From: Dermatemys mawii
Lineage: Eukaryota; Chordata; Testudines; Dermatemydidae
Length of the DNA stretch: 64,000 nt
Reading direction: 5' to 3'
Assembly: GCA_007922305.1 (NCBI GenBank)
Contig: ML677348.1
Coordinates: 19,655,327-19,719,326 of the forward strand
Both the position numbers and the translations under genes were made by a program. Of this stretch, positions 1 to 12,400 are shown piece by piece. Positions within the stretch are counted from its first letter, which is position 1, and the number at the start of each line of letters is the position of its first letter. The notes below the pieces were generated by a model. It ran no database searches and had not been told where the DNA came from. It saw only the letters and a list, made by a program, of their open reading frames with translations.

Positions 1-1126
1 TGGCTGCTGTCAAGTTTTTGTTTTTTTTTTTAATATTATTTGGGTTCTATTAGCAGTTTCTCATGCTTCCACAATTATTACTACTAATCTAAATGGAAAT
101 TAGTCTAAAATTCCCTTCCCGTGTAAGTAAATGATAGCCCCTAAATAATGGCTTTAATCTCACAAACCTTAACTAATTAAGGGACCTGATCCTGTGTGAT
201 TGGAGACTGAATTTTGCTGTGAACTTCAATGAGCAGGGTTGGGCTCTGCTTATGTTTCACAAATATCCCTGTTGCCATGCTATAAGTAGAGATTCCAAAG
301 ACTCTTGAGTATTACCCTTCTTCTGCTGTCAGCAAGTATCTGCGAAACCTATTTGCAAGTTGCATGTCTCATCACCTTCTAGCACTGGTCCCTAAAGAAG
401 ATAAAGTACTACTGGTTGTCAGTAACTACATTAGCTCAAGTGGCAGAGGTCTATGTGGTGGATATAAAGATTCCAATCCTGCTGCTGATCTAGGTGAATG
501 GTGGGATAGTTTCATGTGATAGAGTATGTATAAACATATGTACAAAAGGGCTGAATTAACATTGCATGGGCAGCCTGGATTCTGGCATTTCCTAATCTGA
601 GTGACTGAGTTTAGAACCCTCATGTCCTTTTAACATTTTTTTTGGAGCGGGGATGCAATATACATAATTAGCTAGCAAAATGATAGTGACAGTTTACCAG
701 CCCTGGCACACAATCTACACCCTATCAGTGCTAACACATTGATGGGGTGGGGTGGGGGCAATAAAGATATTTTATTTACCTATTAAAAAATATCTCATCC
801 CAGGGTGAATCTGTTGATAGAATGCTGTGATTCTGGTACACAGGCAGACGTATACAGAAAAAGATAGGAAAACACAAAGTTTTCTTGCCTGAATTTGTGT
901 AAAATTTTATACAATCATTCACTTTCAGTACCAAACTGCTAGTCTCAAGTAACATGTAAGAAGAATGGATTGAATGAATCACATGCTGTCATTCTTGTGT
1001 TTGTGGGAAGGAGGAGGAAGTATTTGTTACTGAACTGCTTAACTGAGTTACTGTATAATGATGGGATCTGCTGATGACTGAAATAATATTGCTGTCTGCA
1101 TGTCTCCTTCTTTGTTTGCAATGTTA

Positions 1127-1310
1127 TTGTAGCCATGTTGGTCCCAGGATATTAGAGAGACTAGGTGTCTGAGGTAATATCTTTTATTGGACCAACTTCT
1201 ATTGATAAGAGTCAAGCTTTCAAGATAAACAGAGCTCTTCTTAAAGCTTGTCACTTTCACCAATAGACGTTGGTCCACTAAAAGATATTACCTCACCCAT
1301 GTTGTTTCTC
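1127..1310. repeat. Foldback repeat, TTTTATTGGACCAAC family
   Basis: GAGGTAATATCTTTTATTGG with ACCAAC (1171-1196) pairs with 1269-1294 (GTTGGTCCACTAAAAGATAT with TACCTC) at 24 of 26 positions. Between them is CAAGCTTTCAAGATAAACAG. A second copy of the family lies at 38571-38662. I associate it with a MITE that is frequent in turtles. Confidence 0.7.
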
Positions 1311-1934
1311 CCACCTTTATTGTCTTTGCAAGCTCTGTTATAGTGGGGTCTTTTAAGGAAGACTGTGATCAATAAATAAAGGAGAGCCTATAAAGTCCAT
1401 GAAAAGAAAACTGCTTAAGTTTATATTTGTGTTAGAGTTCTAATCACACTAAACATTTCCGTATGTCACGCTGGTGAACATGTAAGATGGCTGAACGGGT
1501 TTCTGTACCTGCCAGTCTATCCACAGGAAACTCTAGCTGGGCTGAGAGTTTGTTTTGGCCCATTATAATAGTATTTTCCAGCAAGAGCTAAAAGGGGGTG
1601 ATGGTCTATCAGTGTTTTTTCTTTACCTCATTTTAGCATTGCCACCTAACAAGATGGCTCCAAGCTTCCCATTGAAGCTATTGGCTTTTGGTATTTGGTG
1701 GATGTGTGTTGGTGATTTTTAATAAATGGTATTTTAGATTAATTGGATAAACAGTGGCACATTTGCAGAGGTCTAGTTGTCTAGGTCTCAGAATCCTGGA
1801 TGGGGAGGGGAGGAAGAAGGGAAGAGGAACCTTTAGTTTAGGCTCGCGTTCCTATTGGATGGCATTTTACATCACCCCCAAGTCTTGGTTGATAAATGTT
1901 TGCTGATGGGCCTGTGGTAGTCTAAGAAATTAAT

Positions 1935-2170
1935 AGATTTGATTTTGTGGTTAATAAAGCACAGAATTGGAAGCCAAGAAATCTTGGTTTTATTCTTGAT
2001 TTTTCCCATTAGATTCTTATGTGACCTTTGACAAGTCATTTAATCTTTCTATGCCTTAGTTCCCCCATTGTAAAAGTGGAGATAGTTGTACTTACATGCC
2101 TCGCTGGTATGATGTCAGGCTTCATTAATGTCTGTACAAGTCTTTGAGATCTCCGGGAAGGCATGCACAG
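1935..2170 (+). mobile_element. MIR-like SINE
   Basis: GTGGTTAATAAAGCACAGAA is followed by ATTCTTATGTGACCTTTGAC, AAGTCATTTAATCTTTCTATG, CTTAGTTCCCCCATTGTAAAA and GTGGAGATAGTTGTACTTAC. This is the order of the MIR core and 3' part in sense direction (tRNA-derived head, CORE domain). It is old and diverged, as in all amniotes. Confidence 0.7.
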
Positions 2171-4200
2171 TGAGTGCAAAGTAGCATTATACAATCTCAG
2201 CCGTTCCTTTGACTTTTCCTGGTATCTACACACTGCTGATCTTATTGGTCTCTGGACTTCATGAATGCTTGAGTATTAAGTTTTTGTCTTTTGTGCATGT
2301 ATCATCATGACGATGTCAAGGGAATGACAAAGTTACCTGGTAAAATATGAGAGCAGAAGAATTTCTCATAGAGAATGAAACACACCTACCCTGCCCATGC
2401 CATCATAAAAATCTCTTCTTTCTAACTTTAACAGGCCCAGCCAAATATCTGGGAAAGGTTGCTTTAAAAACTGCTTTTCACTATTTTTGTCACTTTCCCC
2501 CCTCAAATAAAACCAAAGCAAACGTTCTTTCACCAAACCGCAGCTGAATATTGTCAAACTGACACACACATTTTTGTAAATTTAGAGAGCATGAAAGGTG
2601 TCGAACTTTCTAGCTGTGGAGACTGAGATGTTCTGTTTATCTACAGATTACAACCTCAGGCAATGGAAGTGCATGCTTCCCACACAACCCTGCAATGTGT
2701 CTCATTCCTATACTGGAGGAACCCCCTCCAAGGCTGAAAGTTATTTGGTTTTTCCCCTCATCTCATAGACTGCTAGTAAGTGTATGAGACTTACTGACAA
2801 ATTAGTGTCAGCTGTGGTGGTGCTGTTTATGCAGTTGATCCTTCCTCATAAGGAGCTTGTGGGAGACCACCAAACCATGGTCACCAAAGAGCCCTCATAT
2901 AGTGGTAGTTTTCAGTCACTACCACCCTGTTCTACATTCAGAATTTGCCACCATTTGCTTCCTTTTATCTTATGTAACCGAGAGCAGTGTGTGTCCAAAG
3001 AAAATCACTGAATAGTGGAGGCAAAGGAGACCATAGGTCTGACAAGAACATGTCTGTCAGAATGACTGGTGTTGGGAACAAATGGTACCAAGAAAGAGAG
3101 AGTCCAGCAGAGATTTTGAAATGCATAATTTACACTCTACCCATGGCTTGCATTTTGTGTGGAGGATATAATAGGTGAAGGCAGGAGCAGAGAAGAGAGT
3201 GAATTTATTGCCCTGCTACAGTCAACAGTAGAAAGTGAAGTGAAGAGTAATGGCACTCCCCTTGTCAGTGGAAATTTCCCTTGTGCTATTAAGGTGCTGT
3301 AGCGGTATGCTTGTCTGTAATAGCACTACAAAGAAATTCCCTAAGGTTCCCCATCTACTTCATAAGTGACAGTATCTCATGTCCTTCCGTTTTTACACAT
3401 AGCCTTGAATTAAAGACAGACCTTCCTCAAAGGTATTGTTGATACAGAAAAAAGTTAGCTCCAGATTTGCATAAGTGCCAGTAATTTGGGATACCTCAGA
3501 TTGGGCATTTGGAAATCCAGATAACCAAGATACCTCTCGTTGTAAATATTGGCCTTTACTTTTAGAATTCATTGGATTCCATCTAGGATGGGGGAAAGAA
3601 GCTTACCTGTCTAGCGATACAAAATCCTGTTGTAATTGTAGTGAAAATAGCCTCTGCACTAAATAGTCACTATGTTCAGAAGATCTATATAGGTTAATTC
3701 CTTTTGGGAAAAGATAGATAATAAGCCTTGTGATCCTTGAAGCTAACATATAAAAAAATTACTTCCGCTTCCCCACCAAAATAGGAAACCCGATAGTCAA
3801 AAGTGGTAAATTTATTTTAAAATCAGAATAATCAAAGTTATCCTGACACACCTGACTGTGATATGTTTGTTTTTTAAAATGTCCTTTTTTAGTTTAAAAT
3901 AGAATTCAAAAGCTGACAACCCAACTCCCACCCTTCATGCCTTGTCTTTAGGGGTTAATAAGCTTGCAGGTCCTGATCTTTTTCTGTTTCCAGTGTTTTA
4001 ATTTTAAAAAAATGTTCTTTTCCCTGTAATATCGAGTTGTTAACCATGTGGTTGCAGAGTCCCGAGACTTATTAGCAGCATGCAGACAGACATGTTATTG
4101 CATTACCCTTTAAATTCAGCAAAATTGTGGGGATGATGCAAGTCAGCCAGTGAGACGCCCCTTCTTTCCCAATATGCGAATATTGCTGAACATTCCTGGA

Positions 4201-4232
4201 GTATATGACAAACATATGAGTTTGTCATATAC
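4201..4232. repeat. Small perfect hairpin
   Basis: GTATATGACAAAC (4201-4213) and GTTTGTCATATAC (4220-4232) are exact reverse complements around the 6-base loop ATATGA. It lies in non-coding DNA upstream of exon 1. Confidence 0.85.
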
Positions 4233-5124
4233 CCCCATCTTCAGAGTAGCGTACTGGCAAATTGAGAGGCGTGACTCTGCTCTGGGGTAGTCAGAGGGTG
4301 TTGTCAAAAACTGTGGCCTGAGTTCCATGGGAGCAGTGCTGAGCATTGTTTTTGGCTTCCTAGTAGAGATCTGAGCCAAGAATTCAGGCTTACACAGCCA
4401 AAACCGCAGAAATAAAAATGTAGTTTGAACCGTGCCCTAAGGAGCTTGAATATTGAAGACACACAGTGACTTGAATTTCTAGAATTTGAATATGAAAATA
4501 TTTCTGTATAACCAGCCTAGCAGCTAATGGTCAATGAAAACTATATATAAATTCATCTACTTTTGACACTATTTCCTACTCTAAGAACTTTTAACTGAAA
4601 TATGACATTCTTCAAATAATCTTTCCTTTATGTCACAGATAGAAAGAGAAGAGATGTTGTGTCATTAAGTGCTTTAAGATGTTTCATTTAAAAGCTTTGT
4701 AGCATAGGGTCTGTCTTATTTTATAAAACATTATATACATTTTCAAATAATTTTCTCAGATATCCATAAGGGTATATAAGTGAAAACTATAGCTATTTTT
4801 ATAAATCATAAGATATGTAATAATTAGTATCCTATGTGTACCCAGAGAAAAGTGTGTTCTATAAGACCATCAGATTTTGAGGTAAGGGTGAGTGTTCTAC
4901 AGAATATTTGACATACATATATTTTAATCTGTTTTCATTCCTCCCCTCTCAGTCTCTGTCATAACATTTCTTATTTGTATGAGACCATAGTGTATGTGAA
5001 AATTGGAGTGATTTTATTTTCCATTTCTAATTTACTTCTTACCAGTGTGTTTGTACTGTTTACATGTTCTTCAGCTAGGGGACCTAGTCCTGCAAAGTGC
5101 TGTGTGCTCTCTTTAAAATGACAT

Positions 5125-5195
5125 GGGCCTGATCCAAAGCCCATACAAGACAATGGGAGTCCTTCCATTGACTTCATTTGGCTTTGTACTGGGCC
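5125..5195. repeat. 70-bp GATCC...GACTTC hairpin repeat
   Basis: GGCCTGATCCAAAGCCCATA pairs imperfectly with GGCTTTGTACTGGGCCC at the other end; the centre is CAATGGGAGTCCTTCCATTG, itself self-complementary (CAATGG/CCATTG). It ends right at the hAT target duplication. Related pieces are near 180-250, 27590-27650, 33697-33770 and 59080-59130. Confidence 0.6.
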
Positions 5196-5202
5196 CTTAG
5201 AG

Positions 5203-5563
5203 CAGGGGTAGGCAAACTACGGCCTGAGGGACCGTCCTATTTGACCCCTGAGCTCCCAGCCAGGGAGGCTACCTTTGGCCTGTCCCTCACCTTCCCCCTG
5301 CCCCCAGAGCTACACTGCTGCACGGCCAGCACTCTGGCCCNNNNNNNNNNAGGGAAGTGGGGGTCTCTGGTGCGGGCAGTCAGGAGACAAGGAGCAGGGG
5401 AAGTTGGATGGGTTGGAGGTTCTGAGGGAGGCAGTCAGAGGGTGGGAAGTGGGTAAGGGTAGAATGGGGGTGGAGCTAAGCTGTTTGAGGTGGCACCGCC
5501 TTCCCTACCCAGCCCTCCGTCCAATTTTGCAACCCCTCGGGCCAAAAAGTTTGCCCACCCCTG
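5203..5563. mobile_element. Non-autonomous hAT element with 8-bp duplication
   Basis: The ends are inverted: CAGGGGTAGGCAAAC at 5203 and GTTTGCCCACCCCTG ending at 5563. Flanking 8-mers are CCTTAGAG (5195-5202) and CCATAGAG (5564-5571), 7 of 8 identical, which fits the 8-bp duplication of hAT transposons. The inside is GC-rich without a coding frame. It includes the 10-N gap at 5341-5350. Confidence 0.85.
5341..5350. other. Assembly gap of 10 N
   Basis: Ten N bases interrupt the GC-rich interior of the hAT element. The size is probably nominal, so the true length of the element is unknown. Two open frames that run through it are not real. Confidence 0.95.
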
Positions 5564-6322
5564 CCATAGAGTCTTCAACTCCTGTTAAAACTAATGGGAG
5601 TTGAGCACATGCAGTACCTTCCAAGCTCAGGTCCTGCTGACGCCTTAAAACTAAACTGATTGCTCGTACACTGGTGGGTATTTGGGTTTAGAACAAAATA
5701 GGGAGGAATGTATAAGTTAGAGTGTTTTTGTTTAAATGTTTTAATTTACTGTAAGCATTTGTATTACTATTAGGCCTCATTTTATACTCCTTGCTCATCT
5801 AAACTCCACTGGACTTAAATGAGTCAGAAGTGAGTTGGGAGTCACAAGGAGTGCTGGCCTCTCAAGGTTTGGCAAGCTCCCTTTTGGGGCGGTTTAAACT
5901 ATTCAATATTGACATCCTCTTAACTAAAAGTTAAATAAAGAGAAACGAAAAGAAATGTATGCAGTGACTGAAAAGTTGAGGCCCAATCCTGCAATGATCC
6001 AAGCAACAGATATGCATTTGTCTGCTGATTCTTGGAGCTACTGGTTTTCCAGTCAAAACTTAAAAGGCCTGTAGAAATCCACTGAGACCAGTTGCAGGAT
6101 CTGGTGGAGTCTACTGGAATTTTCAATGGATGTGAGCAACTGGAGCTCAGAGTACACTTACAGTCTGAACTTTCAGTATAATTTATACATAGAGCATACT
6201 GTATTTAATTCATAGCTGCAAGCAAAACCTTAAAAGCTAAATTTTGCTTTTTGTTTTTTGTCTTTTTTGATTTAAAGCAGTCCTCAGCTATATCAGAAGA
6301 AGAAATTCAGGTGAAGAAAATC

Positions 6323-6424
6323 ATGCCTTTATTCAGTAAATCGCACAAAAATCCTGCTGAGATTGTAAAAACTCTGAAAGAAAACATGGCCATATTGGAA
6401 AAGCAAGATAAAAAAACAGACAAG
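6323..6424 (+). CDS. CAB39L: CAB39L coding exon 1 (residues 1-34)
   Basis: The exon starts at ATG 6323 and runs 34 codons to a donor GT at 6425 (AAG|GTATGAG), phase 0. It encodes the N-terminal helix region with [12 protein letters not shown] and ILEKQDKK. The acceptor is upstream, after a T-rich tract; the AG at 6276-6277, 6279-6280 or 6286-6287 could be used, so roughly 40 bases of 5' UTR share this exon. There is no in-frame ATG between the acceptor and 6323. The codons just before the start read GTG AAG AAA ATC. The human protein, as I recall it, starts a few residues earlier with MKKM; here that upstream start is GTG, so 6323 is the only good start. Confidence 0.95.
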
Positions 6425-9400
6425 GTATGAGATCACGTTTTTAAAAGACTAGTGATAAGGTATTTATTTGTAGTCAGGGAAACAATAGTTTGAAGAGGTT
6501 GAAATTACTGTGTTCACCAAGGCTGTGATTTTGCAAGTACTTACGTGTGGTTATATACAATGAGCGGATTACTCATCTGAGTAAAGTTAACCACAATTGG
6601 GTAACAAATAACTTAATATCTCTATATCCAACAGGCTAATAAAAAATCAGTGATGTGTATTATTTTTTTTCATTACTCAAGCATGTAACAAAAAAAGACG
6701 AGACCATTTTAAAAGTACTCTGGGATTTACTGTTTCTGTAGGCTGACAAACTACAAGTGTGTGTGTACACATGCAACAACATTATATAAAAATACAGAAT
6801 GTTCAGGTGTACTATATCAGAGGGTTATCTCTGTTAGTCTGGATCTGCAAAAGCGCCAAAGAGTTCTGTGGCACCTTATAGACTAACAGATGTATTGGAG
6901 CATAAGATTTCATGGGTGAATACCCACTTCGTCGGATGCATGCACTATATACACCCTATATATAATTGTTATATGTATTTATATCTATCTCCATATTAGA
7001 GTGAGCGTTTGTGTGTGCACTTATGTATAATCACAAACCTGTTTAGGTACATTTAATTGCCCCAGAGACTTTCAGATTCTCTAAAAGAATTGTGATGAGT
7101 ACAATTCAATAGTAGAAATGTGGATGAGGCTAAAAAATAAAATTAAAACAGAAATAATTGTTAGGCAATTCTGTCATTTGACTGCAAATGTAATTGTACT
7201 TTTCCTCAATATGGTTACTTATGAGAAGTGAACCAAAAATAAAAAGGTAAGCACATTTTCCTTCTCAGTGGAATCATCCTGATACTTTGGGTTCACAGAC
7301 AATACCTCTGAATGTGTTATTTCTGTAACATGGATCTCAGTGAGACTTCTGGTATTTGATGTCTCACTTTGGGATTCCTTCACAATTAACTGAAGGTTCA
7401 AGATAATTTCAGGAAGGGGAAAGAATAATTTTGTGCTAAATATGTCCCTATAGCCTAACTAATGGGGACATTCAATGCAGAAATCTGGGTTTAAATCAAT
7501 TTGTTTTTTGCTTTGCAGTTCAACTTTAAATTCTCTGCTGGTTGGGGGTGGTGGGATGGGGCATACCCCAGAGATGGAGAATTAACAGGAATTCTGACGT
7601 TTTATGAGAACTTTGAATTGACAATTTTTCTACTTTTTAGAAAATGTGAACTGTTGGTATACTTTTTTTCTCACACGATAAAAGGATTATAGATGTGGAA
7701 GATTTCATCCAGTTTTTCAGTATGGAAATAATTTACAAATTTGAAAATGACATTTTAACTGACTGTTAAATCATTTAGCTATCTATGATATTAAATATCT
7801 ATGATTTCAATCCTTCAGACTTACTCACATGTCCAGTTCCAATTAAGCCCCTCTAGAAAGAAAGTGGTTTGTTCTTAGATCCGTTCTTTTATGTACAGTT
7901 CAAGAAGGTATCACTATTCAGGACAATACTTAAGCACATGACTAAGTGCTTTGTTGAACTGGGGCCTAACTCTCTGATCTGGATTGCTAAGCAGGTAGAA
8001 TCCTCATACCCTTGCAGTCAGAGTAAAATCCCTCATGTCACACAATAGAGGTCCCCTTCAGTCAAGAGTTGCACTGAACTGCTCTGAAGAGAGTCACAGT
8101 AAGAGAGCCAGTAAGGATAATAGTCCTGAATAGTCAATGTTAGGGGAGTAAATCATAGTGGGAAGATTCTTAGGGCTAAAACAAAGCTGTATAGGAAATT
8201 GGGAGGAAAAAAGTCTCTCTCAAATTTTTTTTTTTTTTTTAAAAAAAGCCTGATATCTGCTACTGCATATTCAAAACTTTGGGGTCCTTGGCGATCTGCA
8301 TTTATTCAGTATCTTTGCCGTTCATGTGTTTTTGAGCATTCGTTAGCGGGGAAAAAGGAGATCTATGTGCAACTTTCAGCTGTTCTGCTGGGCTGAGAAA
8401 GTTTGAAAACTAATTATTACTCAAGTGAGCAATTTATTGCAAAAACACATCTTTTTACTTTCATGAAGCTAGTTAAAACATTGTCTTGTCATATCTTTCA
8501 CTTTCAATATGTGGCTAAACATACAGTATTGCTTGCTAGCAAAATAAATTCCAGCTAGAACTAACTTCAAAGTCAAAAGCCTTGAAGGCTTATCCTGCAG
8601 TTATTTAGATGGCTATAACTGTAGTGTGCATATGTAGTTGGAAATGTATGTTTGGGACAGATGAAAGTGGCTGGTATAGGCAGAGGGTTTGGGGTGGAGG
8701 TGCAGGCTCTGGGAGGGTGCTGAGATGCAGGAGGATGCTTGGGGCTGGGGCAGAGGGTTGGGGTGCAGGCTCTGGCCGGACACTGCTTACCTCAGGTGGC
8801 TCCTGATCAGCAATGGGGCTAAGGCAAGCTACCTCCTTGCCCTGGCCCTGCACCACTTCTGGAAGTGGCCACAATGTGGCCAGGTAGCTGTGCACACTGC
8901 CCGGGTCCACAGCTCCTATTGGCCATAGTTCCTGGCCAATGGAAGCTGCAGAGGCAGTGCCGGAGGTTGCGGGTAGGTGCATGCAGACTCAGAAGTTTCT
9001 TGATTGCCCCTGCGCCTAGGGTCAGCGAACTGCCAGCCTGTCACCCTAGCTTCCCCTTACAGTGGGATGAGCTGGCACTTGCAGCTCCAGTCCTGTCGGG
9101 GGAGGAGAGGGGCAACTGAAGCTCAGGGCTTCCGGCCCGCAGCATTGAGACTTGCCGCAGGCCAGATGAAATGAAGCAGGGGGCTGGATCCGGTCCATGG
9201 GCCAGAGGTTCCCCACCCCTGGCCTAGAGGTTACCAACCCAGAGAAGAATTTCTTTTCCAGCTCTAGCAGTTCTGAAAGATACAAAACTACAACGAACTT
9301 GTGTTAAGCAGCCCTGAAATGATACAAGGTCATACGGAAGAGAATTTGAAAAACGTGAAATTTTATTAGCACACTTGAAGTGCATGATCTGTATTGAATG

Positions 9401-12400
9401 TGTGCTATTGTTAAATAATGCAAAAATTATTAATACTACAGAGCTAATCAGAGCATTTCTAGATTCCAAGGCCAGAAAAGAATACTGTGATCATCTAGAC
9501 TGATCTCCTGGATAACAAAGGCCATGGAACTTCCCAAAAATAATTCCTAGCGCAGATCTTTGAGGAAAATATCCAATCTTGATTTAAAAGTTGCCAGTCA
9601 TGGAGAATGCATCTCGACCCATGGCAAACTATTCTCACTGTTAAAAATGTACACCTTATTTCCAAGCAAAATTTGTCTACCTTCAGCTTCCATCCATTGG
9701 ATCATGTTATAGTTAAACCTTTCTTGGCTAGATTGACAAGCCCATTATTAAAGATTTGTTCCCGTGTAGATACTTGTAGACTATAATCAAGGCACCTTTT
9801 AATCTTCTTTTTAAGATAAATAGATTGTGGTCCTTGAGGGTTTTTTTTGTATTTTCTAATCCTTTAATTGTTCTCGTGGCTTTTCTCTGAACCCTTTCCA
9901 ATTTATAAACATCCTTTTTGAATTGTGGATGCCAGAAATAGACACAGTATTCCAGCAGCAGTTGCATCAATGCCAAATACAGCAGTAAAAAAAAAAAAAA
10001 AAATCTCTGCTGTTCCTTGAGATTCCCCTGTTTATGCGTCCAAACATTACTTTAGCTCTTTTGACCACAGTGTCACCTTGGAGCTCATGTTCAGCTGATT
10101 ATCCACCATCATCCCAAATCTTTTTCAGAGTCACTGCTTACCAGAATAAAGCCCTCCTCACCCCCATCCTGTAAGCATGGCCATCATCACTTATAGACCA
10201 TTTTTTTGTGAAAATGCTAACAGAAATTAGAAATGCTGATTGTAAGTTAAAAAGCCATTGCAAATCTTTTCAAGAAGAGTGTCTCTGTGGAATGTATACA
10301 CCCTCTCTCACTTAGTGTTAATTATCATTGTTCATATAATGGGTTACGCTGACACTCTTAGTGAGCACAGGTGCATTGACTTAAATGTTGTTGCATCCAC
10401 TTACATAAAATCTGGTCCAATTAATCTGTATATCTTAACCAGTTCCTGCTGTTCTAAAGCCCTCTTTCCTTATTTTTCACATCTGATTGATTCAAAGAAG
10501 ATTCTTTAATAATAATGGGAAGATTAGTATAACATTGAGCAATTCTTCAGATCTGGAAAAGTTGAATAAAGTCTCTCTTATTCTCCATCCATTTCTCACC
10601 CAACATTTGAATTGAACAGGGGCTCCTCAGAAAACGTGCATGGGGTTCCTGTTCATGGATCTTCATATAGTGAGGAGCCAGTGTGCGGATGCATGTGTAA
10701 CATAATCCCAGTCATATGGGATTAAATCCATCTCTCATTTAACTCTAGCATTGGCACTCCCCATTAACCAGAAGTGATAAGCAGGCACCCAGCCAAATCA
10801 TTAAGAACTGTACTAGATGTAATTATACGTCAGGTAAAATTGGACTAATTTATTTTTTCAAGATGCCTGTGGATGGATACATCAGATAGTTTGGAGTTGT
10901 GTAGACTAGGCACTTTATGTTGTGGGTTTTTTTTTTTTAAATGATTCACACCACTTGAGCTTTGCTTTGAATTTCACTTTCAACACAAAATTTCAATGCA
11001 AAATTAATCCGAAACTGCCAGTTTTTGCCTGGGTTGGGGTAAAACCCAACCAGTCTACAGTCTCCTGCAAAGCCATTTGCCTGGACCACCTCACTGGAAG
11101 ACCCCAAATTCCTGCATGTCCTTATTCCCATCCCCCTCTCCACCCACCACAAGTTCTTGTGCCAAGCCAGACAGGTAGTAATACTGTATATTTTTGGAAG
11201 AAGTTAGAGGAATAGCGGGTGGGAGGTTTGTTAAACAAAATGAACAGGATCTCCTCAATCCAGTCCATGATAAAAAGGGTGACATCCTGACTCCCTAAAG
11301 GACTCAAGATCACAACCACAGAGCACTGTCCAGAGGACATATTGCATGCCATACAGCACTGAAGCATGAACAGTAAACATCCCACTGGTATTTTTCACCC
11401 ATCCTTAGTGGAGTTGGTCTCTGACTCAGGTTCCCTGCAGCTACAAGTTTGGCAACATTTCTGAACCAGCCCTGCAAGCAAATCCATCAAGTTTTACAAG
11501 GTTTTCATCCAAAATTATAAACTGATCCATAATAATTTAAAAGTTGGTTGATGTTCCTTCTGCATTTGGCGTGAGTGTACAAAGCTGACCAAAGTTTTAG
11601 ATTTGTAAAAGAATCTGAAATCAGGCAAGTTGTAAATAAGTGGTTTTCTTATGAATAGTTATGCCAGCCAGCAAGACAAACTTGAGGTTACAGTAAGATC
11701 AGCCTTGTTTTCTCCTCAGGGATCCATGTACTGTTCAAAAATACTCGATCAACTTTATTAGGTAAAAATTCATTTGCAACTTTTTTCTCTGTCCTTCCTC
11801 TTTACGTTTAAACATACTTAATTAAGCAAATTCGTGTAGGTAGGTCAGTGTGGCATGTCTTCACATTTCTCTTCCACATGCTATACTTGAGGTTCACAAC
11901 TGTTCATAAGAATCTGGAGTGCTAGATTTTTAGCAGCATTTCAGTTGTAGTCTTAGGGATTTTTCCTGATCAGGCATTTATATTTAAAAAAACAAAACCC
12001 AATCCTTCTGAGATGGGGTTTACGAATCCTACCCTAGACTGAGGCAGGGGAAGAGGATCGAAGCAGTACTGGGTATCATCCCTTGGCCATTGCCAAGCAG
12101 GATGCTGGGGCAAAGATCAGTGTATAGGGAGCTCAGTTCAGCAACTCTAAGCAAAGGGGAGAAGAGAGGCCATTTCATGGAGAAGCACTATTTGGTGGCA
12201 GCAGCAGCAGCAGCAGAAGTGTTTACTGAGGGGATCCAGCTGTGAATCCCTATCCTCTCCCTGACACTCCCACAAAGAGAGGAGGAACCATGAGCAAGGG
12301 GCACAAAAGAGCAGCGTGCACTGGCCTTTGACTGAAGTACTGTATATACTATCAGAAGTATAAGGGTGATCATACGTCCTTGTCGTTGCGATCTGAGATT

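Larger units (their letters stand above)
1..6280 (+). other. Upstream intron or 5' flank of CAB39L
   Basis: No coding exon was found here. A/T-rich non-coding sequence with an acceptor-like end at 6277-6280 suggests a 5' UTR intron whose first exon lies outside the window. It holds an MIR-like SINE, a foldback repeat, a hAT element with a 10-N gap and a small perfect hairpin, listed separately. The remaining stretches (1-1120, 1311-1930, 2200-4200, 4233-5120, 5572-6270) show no further structure that I can support. Confidence 0.6.

Noticed and set aside
5178..5604. Two frames reading through the N gap
   Set aside because: They contain unknown residues and lie in a hAT element with defined ends.
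8605..8982. 125-codon - strand frame
   Set aside because: It lies in the GC-rich hAT-like element with repeated CAGGCTCTG blocks; the proline-rich translation reflects the repeat.
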